The notes under the pieces are model-generated. The model saw nothing but the letters and a program-made list of their open reading frames with translations, had not been told where the DNA came from and searched no databases. Shown in pieces: positions 14,198-19,619 of a DNA stretch of 26,266 nucleotides (its first letter is position 1; every line of letters starts with the position of its first letter). Both the position numbers and the translations under genes were made by a program. Source of the DNA: DATEJJ01 sp039649115. GTDB taxonomy: Bacteria; Actinomycetota; Actinomycetes; Mycobacteriales; Micromonosporaceae. Where the stretch lies: positions 1 to 26,266 of the forward strand of contig JBBWZQ010000313.1 in assembly GCA_039649115.1 (NCBI GenBank), in the 5' to 3' direction.

Positions 14198-14760
14198 CCG
14201 ATGCCTGCCGTGTTCTGTGCCGGTCCCGGCTGGCCCGACGGCGGCACCGGCATGTACGTGTTGCAGGCCTGCTGCGCCGCCTTGAACGTCGCACCGTTCG
14301 GGTCCATCCCGAGCTTGCTGTTGTCCAGCGCCAGGCCGGAGTCGGTCGGGTCGGGGAAGTTCGGCACGCCGTGCTCCCGCATGCACTGGGAGAACTTCCG
14401 CAACTGCGCCACCACACTCGGGTCCGCCTTGGTCGGCTCACCGCCGTTGGGCAGGTACTTCCGGCACTTCTGCATCGCCGCGTCCACCTTCGCCCGATCG
14501 GTACCCTCGGGGACGTCGATGCTGATCCCGCCGCCGTTCACCTTCGGGTCGGGGAAGTTCGGCACGCCGTTGTTCCGCATGCACCGCGCGAACTGCAGCG
14601 CGCGCTCCTGCTCGGTCAGCCCGTCGGGCGCCGCGGTGCCGGTGGCCGTCGCGGCCGGGGAGCCGGCGGTGGCCACTCCGTCGTGCCTGCCCGCCCCGCC
14701 GCAGCCGGCCACCGCCAGGGCCAGCAGCAGGCCGAGCGCGAGCCCTGTTGTCCTGCGCAT
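14194..14760 (-). CDS. Lipoprotein with two copies of a Cys-rich FPDP repeat
   Basis: 188 residues. The signal peptide MRRTTGLALGLLLALAVAGC ends in a lipobox with Cys20 as the lipidation site. After a Thr/Ala-rich linker come two related units: FARCMRNNGVPNFPDP with a later CRKYLP (Cys60, Cys99), and FSQCMREHGVPNFPDP with a later CNTYMP (Cys126, Cys166). The cysteines are 39 and 40 residues apart and the units repeat at 66 residues, so each unit probably closes one disulfide. I recognise no named function. Similar small proteins occur near MacAB-like genes in actinobacteria (from memory). It heads the exporter operon, with GGGAGG six nt before the ATG at 14760, and its stop overlaps the adaptor ATG. 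Possible roles are substrate capture, signalling to a kinase or assembly. Another two-component system diverges from its promoter. Confidence 0.85.
   Translation of the reverse strand: MRRTTGLALGLLLALAVAGCGGAGRHDGVATAGSPAATATGTAAPDGLTEQERALQFARCMRNNGVPNFPDPKVNGGGISIDVPEGTDRAKVDAAMQKCRKYLPNGGEPTKADPSVVAQLRKFSQCMREHGVPNFPDPTDSGLALDNSKLGMDPNGATFKAAQQACNTYMPVPPSGQPGPAQNTAGIG
14346..14570 (-). repeat. 27-bp identical direct repeats inside the lipoprotein gene
   Basis: Positions 14346-14372 and 14544-14570 are identical over 27 bases and lie exactly 198 bp (66 codons) apart. They encode the shared GVPNFPDP part of the two protein repeats. Such nucleotide identity suggests a fairly recent internal duplication or gene conversion, or very strict constraint. 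Confidence 0.85.
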
Positions 14761-14855
14761 GATCGCCTCCCTCGTCCGGGGCCGGGAGCCCGGCCACAGG
14801 TCGAATCAGAGCAGGCGGCGGGTTTCCCGGGCATTTCCGCAGACGTTGACGCCGA

Positions 14856-14882
14856 GGTGACGTCACCGTGGGTCACCATGGG
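14856..14882 (+). promoter_or_regulatory. Palindrome and tandem repeats between the exporter operon and the OmpR-type system
   Basis: The 125-bp divergent spacer (14761-14885) contains GGTGACGTCACC (14856-14867), a perfect 12-bp palindrome. It overlaps two tandem 10-bp direct repeats, TCACCGTGGG (14863-14872) and TCACCATGGG (14873-14882), which run up to the response-regulator ATG at 14886. OmpR-family regulators typically bind direct repeats with a 10-11 bp period, so this is a plausible site for autoregulation and control of the divergent exporter. No clear TANNNT box was found for either direction. Confidence 0.5.
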
Positions 14883-14885
14883 TGC

Positions 14886-15542
14886 ATGCGCATCCTGGTG
14901 GTCGAGGACGAACCGCTGCTCGCCGACGCGGTGGCCGAGGGGCTGCGGCGCGACGCGCACGCGGTGGACGTGGTGCACGACGGCGCCGCCGCCCTGGAAC
15001 GGATCGGCGTCAACGACTACGACGTCGTGGTGCTCGACCGCGACCTGCCGGTGGTGCACGGCGACGAGGTCTGCCGGAAGCTCGCCGCGCACGACTCCTC
15101 GGTGCGGGTGCTGATGCTGACCGCCGCCGCCGACATCGAGGACCGGGTCGCCGGACTCGCCCTGGGCGCCGACGACTACCTGCCCAAGCCGTTCGCGTTC
15201 CGGGAGCTGGCCGCCCGGGTGGTCGCCCTGGGCCGGCGCGCCCGGCCGGCCGCGCCGCCGATCCTGCACCGCGCCGGCATCCGGCTCGACCCGCACCGCC
15301 GCGAGGTGTACCGCGACGGCCGGTACGTGCCGCTGTCCCGCAAGGAGTTCGCGGTGCTCGCCGAGCTGCTGCGCGCGGAGGGCGCCGCGGTCTCCGCCGA
15401 GCAGTTGCTGGAGAAGGCGTGGGACGAGAACGCCGACCCGTTCACGCACGCCGTCCGGATGACGATCCTCAAGCTGCGCCGCAAGCTCGGCGACCCGCCC
15501 GTGGTGCTGACCGATCCAGGAGTGGGGTACCGGATCCCGTGA
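14886..15542 (+). CDS. OmpR/PhoB-type response regulator
   Basis: 218 residues. The receiver has MRILVVEDEPLLADAV (acidic pocket Glu7/Asp8), phospho-acceptor Asp51 in VVVLDRDLPVVHGDE, Thr79 in LMLTAAADIEDRV and Lys101 in DDYLPKPF. The winged-helix DNA-binding domain is visible in GIRLDPHRREVYRDGRYVPL, LSRKEFAVLAELLRAEGA and the recognition region HAVRMTILKLRRKLGDPP, ending GVGYRIP. The start is ATG 14886, which gives the canonical MRILVVED; an in-frame GTG at 14868 would add six residues. The stop overlaps the kinase GTG (GTGA), so the pair is coupled. It diverges from the exporter operon and the repeats at 14856-14882 lie just before it, making the exporter its likely target. Confidence 0.95.
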   Translation: MRILVVEDEPLLADAVAEGLRRDAHAVDVVHDGAAALERIGVNDYDVVVLDRDLPVVHGDEVCRKLAAHDSSVRVLMLTAAADIEDRVAGLALGADDYLPKPFAFRELAARVVALGRRARPAAPPILHRAGIRLDPHRREVYRDGRYVPLSRKEFAVLAELLRAEGAAVSAEQLLEKAWDENADPFTHAVRMTILKLRRKLGDPPVVLTDPGVGYRIP

Positions 15543-16786
15543 CCCGAACCAGGCTGCCCAGGCTGACCATCCGCAGCCGGCTGACGCTGGTCTACGGCGG
15601 GCTCTTCCTGCTCGCCGGGCTGCTGCTGCTCGGCGTCACGTATGTGCTCGTCTCACAGCGGGTGCCGGACGGCAACCAGACCATCACCTCGGGGACCCTG
15701 AGCAGCGGGCAGCCCACCGCGCCGGCGTCCTCGGGCCACGGACCCACGGACACCCAGGGCCAGGGCCAGGGCCAGAGCCAGACGCTGGTCACCGAGGCCA
15801 CGGACAAGACCCGGCACGACGCGCTGGGCGCGCTGCTCACCCAGGGCGGGATCGCGCTGGTCGTGGTCGGCGCCGCGGCCGTCGCGTTCGGCTGGCTGAT
15901 CGCCGGCCGGCTGCTGCGGCCGCTGCACCAGGTGACGGAGACCGCCCGGCGCATCGCCGAAGCCCCGGCGGCGGATCGCGGGTTGCACGAGCGGATCGCG
16001 CTGGACGGCCCGCGCGACGAGATCACCGACCTGGCCGGGACGTTCAACGTCATGCTGGAACGCCTCGACCACTCCTTCGACGCGCAGCGGCGGTTCATCG
16101 CCAACGCCTCGCACGAGCTGCGCACGCCGCTGACCCTCAACCGGACGCTGCTGGAGGTCGCGCTGGAATCCGGTACCGGGTCACCGGAGGTACGCCAGCT
16201 CGGCACCACGCTGCTCAAGGTCAACGCCCGGCACGAACGGTTGATCGACGGCCTGCTCCTGCTCGCCCGCTCCGAACGCGAGCTGCTCGAACGTTCCTAC
16301 GTCGACCTGGCGGACATCGTCGAGCACGTGACCGCGCAGGTATCGCAAGCGGCGGTCACCGTGCGGGTCGAGGCCGCGGAGGCGCCGACCGCCGGCAACC
16401 CGGTCCTCCTCGAACGGCTCGTGCAGAACCTGGTCGAGAACGGGGTCCGGCACAACCTCGCCGAGCACGGCTGGGTACGGGTCACCACCGGTACCCGGCC
16501 GGACGGCTCGGCGGTGCTGGAGGTGACCAACACGGGGCCCGTGGTGCCCCGGTACGAGATCCCGAGCCTCTTCGAACCGTTCCGGCGGCTGGCCGCGGAC
16601 GGGAACGCAGCCGGGAACGCGGACCGGAACGCGGAACGCCCGAGCACGCCACCCGGCACCGGGCTGGGCCTGTCGATCGTCCGGGCCGTCGCCCGCGCCC
16701 ACGGCGGTGACGTGCGGGCGCAGCCGCGCGACGGCGGCGGGCTGGTGGTCGCGGTCACCCTCCCGCCGCCGCCCCGGGACGGGTGA
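15539..16786 (+). CDS. Sensor histidine kinase, partner of the OmpR-type regulator
   Basis: 415 residues. TM1 (about 16-39, LVYGGLFLLAGLLLLGVTYV), a short extracytoplasmic loop (about 40-100), and TM2 (about 103-122, GIALVVVGAAAVAFGWLIAG). HAMP begins RLLRPLHQVTETARRIAEAP. The HisKA helix is FIANASHELRTPLTLNRTLL with His192. The ATPase domain has the N-box RLVQNLVENGVRHN, EVTNTGPVVP as G1, LFEPFRR as F-box and TGLGLSIVRAVARAHGG as G2. The extracellular loop has a Gln-Gly-rich run (QGQGQGQSQ, 73-81). The ATP lid carries a low-complexity insertion (GNAAGNADRNAERP). The GTG start at 15539 overlaps the regulator stop. A small, Gly/Ser/Thr-rich loop suggests sensing within or close to the membrane, or through a partner such as the exporter or lipoprotein. 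Confidence 0.94.
   Translation: MTRTRLPRLTIRSRLTLVYGGLFLLAGLLLLGVTYVLVSQRVPDGNQTITSGTLSSGQPTAPASSGHGPTDTQGQGQGQSQTLVTEATDKTRHDALGALLTQGGIALVVVGAAAVAFGWLIAGRLLRPLHQVTETARRIAEAPAADRGLHERIALDGPRDEITDLAGTFNVMLERLDHSFDAQRRFIANASHELRTPLTLNRTLLEVALESGTGSPEVRQLGTTLLKVNARHERLIDGLLLLARSERELLERSYVDLADIVEHVTAQVSQAAVTVRVEAAEAPTAGNPVLLERLVQNLVENGVRHNLAEHGWVRVTTGTRPDGSAVLEVTNTGPVVPRYEIPSLFEPFRRLAADGNAAGNADRNAERPSTPPGTGLGLSIVRAVARAHGGDVRAQPRDGGGLVVAVTLPPPPRDG
15755..15781 (+). repeat. Hexanucleotide microrepeat in the kinase sensor loop
   Basis: Three copies of CAGGGC, then CAGAGC and CAG, encode QGQGQGQSQ in the extracytoplasmic loop. The run is in frame in units of six, so length changes would add or remove Gln-Gly pairs without a frameshift. 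Confidence 0.8.
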
Positions 16787-16823
16787 GGCGGAGGTTCCGG
16801 CCCCCCCGGCTGGAACCTCCGCC
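16787..16823. terminator. Bidirectional terminator hairpin between convergent genes
   Basis: GGCGGAGGTTCC (16787-16798) pairs perfectly with GGAACCTCCGCC (16812-16823), giving a 12-bp GC-rich stem with a 13-nt C-rich loop. It fills the 48-bp space between the convergent kinase (ends 16786) and beta-propeller (ends 16835) genes. There is no clear U-tract, which is common in actinobacterial terminators. Confidence 0.8.
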
Positions 16824-16834
16824 CCCCGCCAGGT

Positions 16835-18262
16835 CTACGGGCCCGGAACGCTCATCACGTAGACCTTGCTGTTGCCGTCGGTGTTGTCGTGGGAGGCCAT
16901 GAACACCCTGCCTTCGGCGACCGCCAGCGGCGCACCGAGGTAGTTCTGTTCCTCGCTGAGCTGGCGGAACGAGATCGGCTGGCAGACCACCGCGCCGCAG
17001 CCGGCGGCGTTGAACGAGTACACGCCCGCGTCGACCGGGAACCCGGACGCCGGGCCCTTGCCGACGAAGACAACGCCGTTGACCACCGACGGCGCGGACG
17101 CGAAGCCGCCGGCGAAGTTCACGCCTGTCCACAGTGGATCGCACTGCGGCCGGCCACAGCCGGCGGCCGGGTAGGCGGCGACCACGCCGACGGTGTTGGG
17201 GTCGGGTGTGCCCTGGGTCGTCGCGTACACCACGGAACCGGCGACCGCGGGTGTCGAGTCCACGCCGCCGTCACCGGTGTTGTACGTGCGCAGCGGCTTG
17301 CACACCGGGCCCCCGCAGCCCGCGGCCGGGAAGGCGAGCAGGTGGAAGTCCGTGTTCGTACCGTCGCCGAACAGCGTGCTGGAGCCGACGAACACGGTGT
17401 CACCGGCCACCGTGGGCGAGCCCGTCCGGCCGCCCGGGCCGCCGAGGTCCGCGGTCCACAGTGGACCGCACGTGGTCGACGGGCAACCGGTGGCCGGGAA
17501 GACCAGCAGCCGGCCGGTGAACAGGTCCGGGGTGGACAGGAACGTGCTGACGTACACGAACCCGTTGCCGACCGCCGGCGTGAGGATCAGCTCGTTGGCC
17601 ATGCCCTGGCCGACCCACAGCGGCGCGCACAGCGGCTTGCCGCACCCGGCGGCCTTGAACGCGTACAGGTGCCCGCTGAAGTCGCCGACGTAGGCGATGC
17701 CGTTGGCCACCGCGACCGAGGAGTCGATGACCGCGTCCGCGAGCTGCCCGCGCCAGGTCGCCTTGCACGTCGTGCTGCCGCAGCCGGCCGCCGGGAAGGC
17801 GTACAGGAAGTGGTCCGCCGATCCGATCAGCACCAGGCCGCCGGCGACCGCCGGGGTGCTGGTGATGTCGTTGTCGGTGTGCCCGGTCCACAGCGGCTTG
17901 CACAGCGCCGCCGCGCAGCCCGCGGTCGAGAAGGCGGAGAGATTCCCGTCGAAGCCGGCGATGTACATGACCCCGCTCGCGACCACCGGGCCGCCCTCGG
18001 TGGCGGTGTTCTGGCCGAAGCCCGCGGTGGAGACGGTCGTCAGGCCGGTGACGTTGCCGGGGTTGAACGCGCGTTCGTCCGGGTTGGTGTTCAGGTGCCG
18101 CGCGGTCTGCCCGAACTGCGACCACTGGCTCAGTGCGGCCGGCTTCGGCACGGCCGGCGCGGCAGGCGCGGCGGTCGCCCCGGCGGCCGGGGCCACCGCG
18201 AGGCCGAGCGGCACGAGGAACACGAAAATGACGAGCCTTCGAAATCGGGACGGTAATGGCAT
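16835..18262 (-). CDS. Secreted PQQ-like beta-propeller protein with Cx4C-paired blades
   Basis: 475 residues. A signal peptide (RRLVIFVFLVPLGLAVAPAA, likely cleaved after an Ala-rich stretch near residue 30-37) is followed by WSQFGQTARHLNTN and eight blade-like units of the type TPAVAGGLVLIGSADHFLYA. Seven units end in AAGC-x4-C-xPLW, giving Cys pairs 116/121, 161/166, 207/212, 260/265, 316/321, 369/374 and 422/427; the last unit (VFMASHDN ... KVYVMSVPGP) lacks them. The family is PQQ-binding-like/outer-membrane-assembly-type propellers; there is no dehydrogenase active site, so a binding or scaffold role is likely. Start: ATG 18262 has GGAGGG (18268-18273) upstream. A longer in-frame form to 18328 is not needed. 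Codon 3 is TTA, very rare in this window. The gene ends at the terminator at 16787-16823. Confidence 0.9.
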   Translation of the reverse strand: MPLPSRFRRLVIFVFLVPLGLAVAPAAGATAAPAAPAVPKPAALSQWSQFGQTARHLNTNPDERAFNPGNVTGLTTVSTAGFGQNTATEGGPVVASGVMYIAGFDGNLSAFSTAGCAAALCKPLWTGHTDNDITSTPAVAGGLVLIGSADHFLYAFPAAGCGSTTCKATWRGQLADAVIDSSVAVANGIAYVGDFSGHLYAFKAAGCGKPLCAPLWVGQGMANELILTPAVGNGFVYVSTFLSTPDLFTGRLLVFPATGCPSTTCGPLWTADLGGPGGRTGSPTVAGDTVFVGSSTLFGDGTNTDFHLLAFPAAGCGGPVCKPLRTYNTGDGGVDSTPAVAGSVVYATTQGTPDPNTVGVVAAYPAAGCGRPQCDPLWTGVNFAGGFASAPSVVNGVVFVGKGPASGFPVDAGVYSFNAAGCGAVVCQPISFRQLSEEQNYLGAPLAVAEGRVFMASHDNTDGNSKVYVMSVPGP

Positions 18263-18405
18263 GAGGCCCTCCAGAACGGCATTCCGCGTTTGGGCGACAT
18301 CACGCGTAGGTACTGGATCGAGGTTCACTCAGGCCGGCCCGGAAAGCGGCCTGGCGCGTCTTTCGCTGCCGGCGTTCTGCCGCTACCTGCCGCCGGAATT
18401 GACCT

Positions 18406-18520
18406 ACCCCTAGGGGTGGACGGACAGCAGCCCAGGCCAAGGGCCTCCGGCTGGTTCCGTACAGTTATTGGCGTCAATACGCATGCGCGACACAGGCCGG
18501 GTCGTCGGTTTTCATAGACT
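18406..18520 (+). promoter_or_regulatory. Palindrome and leaderless -10 box before the LanC-like gene
   Basis: The 265-bp spacer 18263-18527 separates divergent genes. It holds the perfect palindrome ACCCCTAGGGGT (18406-18417), which shares CTACCCCT with the palindrome at 9204-9227. It also holds TAGACT (18515-18520), ending 7 nt before the LanC-like ATG at 18528. No Shine-Dalgarno precedes that ATG. The RBS of the propeller gene is at its other end (18268-18273). Nothing else is clear in the spacer. Confidence 0.45.
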
Positions 18521-18527
18521 GACTCCG

Positions 18528-19619
18528 ATGGCGCTCTCCGCTCAGCTTCCGACCTGCCACACCAGCACCAGACGGGCCCAGCTGGTGGCGGCCGCGGTCG
18601 GCTGCCTGGACGCGTACGTCCACGCGTGGGTCGCGGCGCCGCCCGGCATGCCGGAGGACGCCGGTCCGGCGGTTCTCGCGGCGCTGGCCGGGGCGACCGC
18701 GCATCCGGACGCCGAGTGGCACGCCAGCCGGGCCGTGACGGTGTGGCAGCACGGATTCCACCGGGGTACCGCGGGCATCGGCCTCTACCGGGGACAGGCG
18801 GGGTACGCCGCCGGGCTGGCCTGCGCGGCGACCCGGCAGCCGCGGCTGCGCGCGCTGGCCGACTGGGAGGCGCAGGCGCTGGCCGAGCGCTGGGCCGTCG
18901 CGCCGGTGACCCGCGACGAGTACACCCTGGTCGCCGGCGCACCCGGGGCGATCCTGGCGCTGGCCTGTGCGGAACGGCCCGATCCCGACCGGGTGGTGCC
19001 GCTGGCCCGGCGGCTCGCGGCCGTCCCGGAGTGGCCGCCGGACATGGACACCGGCCTCGGGTACGGGGTGGCCGGGGTGGCGGCGGCGCTGCGCGCGGCG
19101 TGCGACATCGTCCGCCCGGCCGGCGACCTCGCGGCCGCCCTGCGCCGCGCGTGCGACTGGCTGGTCGGTCGCTCCACTGTGGACAGCCAGGCGGTGCCGA
19201 CCTGGCCCGTGCCGGACAGCGGCTGGGCGCACGGCACCCCGGGCATCGCGTGGACGCTGTGGGACGCCGGCCGGGTGCTCGACGACCCGCGCCTGCGCCG
19301 CCGTGCGCTGCGCGCGATGGACTCGTACTGCGGGCAACTGCTCCGGTCCGACCTCCCGCCACGGGCGGCCCTGACCTTCGCCCACGGCGTGGCCGGAAGC
19401 CTCGCCGTCGCGGACGCCTTCGCCCGCCACGCCCACCTGCCCAGCGCGCACGACCTGCGCGACCGGATCGCCGAGCACCTCGTCGACCGGCTGGCCGAGG
19501 TGCGTGCCCTGGCCGACCACCAGATGCTGCTGCTCGACGGCGCCTGCGGCGTGCTCGCCGCGATGCTCACCGCCGGCGGCGGGGACCGGCGCTGGCTGAC
19601 CCAGTACGGCCTGCGGTGA
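18528..19619 (+). CDS. Stand-alone LanC-like protein lacking the zinc-binding cysteines
   Basis: 363 residues with the repeated Gly motifs of the lanthionine-synthetase C alpha/alpha toroid: HRGTAGIGLYRGQAGYAAGL, LVAGAPGAILALA, GLGYGVAGVAAAL, SGWAHGTPGIAWTLWDAGRV (231 onward), LTFAHGVAGSLAVADAF (284 onward) and LLLDGACGVLAAML. In zinc LanC enzymes these two sites are WCxG and CHG. Here both cysteines are alanine (Ala234, Ala285), while His286 of the CHG position remains and His235 follows Ala234. Classical zinc-dependent Michael-addition cyclase activity is therefore unlikely. The cyclase domains of class III LanKC enzymes also lack the zinc ligands (known). No lanthipeptide dehydratase, kinase domain or precursor peptide is adjacent. 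ATG 18528 follows TAGACT by 7 nt. The last 53 bp overlap the convergent AfsR-like gene. Confidence 0.75.
   Translation: MALSAQLPTCHTSTRRAQLVAAAVGCLDAYVHAWVAAPPGMPEDAGPAVLAALAGATAHPDAEWHASRAVTVWQHGFHRGTAGIGLYRGQAGYAAGLACAATRQPRLRALADWEAQALAERWAVAPVTRDEYTLVAGAPGAILALACAERPDPDRVVPLARRLAAVPEWPPDMDTGLGYGVAGVAAALRAACDIVRPAGDLAAALRRACDWLVGRSTVDSQAVPTWPVPDSGWAHGTPGIAWTLWDAGRVLDDPRLRRRALRAMDSYCGQLLRSDLPPRAALTFAHGVAGSLAVADAFARHAHLPSAHDLRDRIAEHLVDRLAEVRALADHQMLLLDGACGVLAAMLTAGGGDRRWLTQYGLR

Noticed and set aside
13130..14386. Adaptor protein extended to 14386
   Set aside because: The extension lies inside the lipoprotein gene, lacks a signal sequence, and ATG 14197 gives a clean membrane anchor with an ATGA overlap.
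18290..18517. 75-codon frame before the LanC-like gene as a RiPP precursor
   Set aside because: It begins with TTG without an RBS, is rich in Arg/Pro/Gly, has no Cys and no Ser/Thr-rich core, and spans the palindrome and spacer signals.
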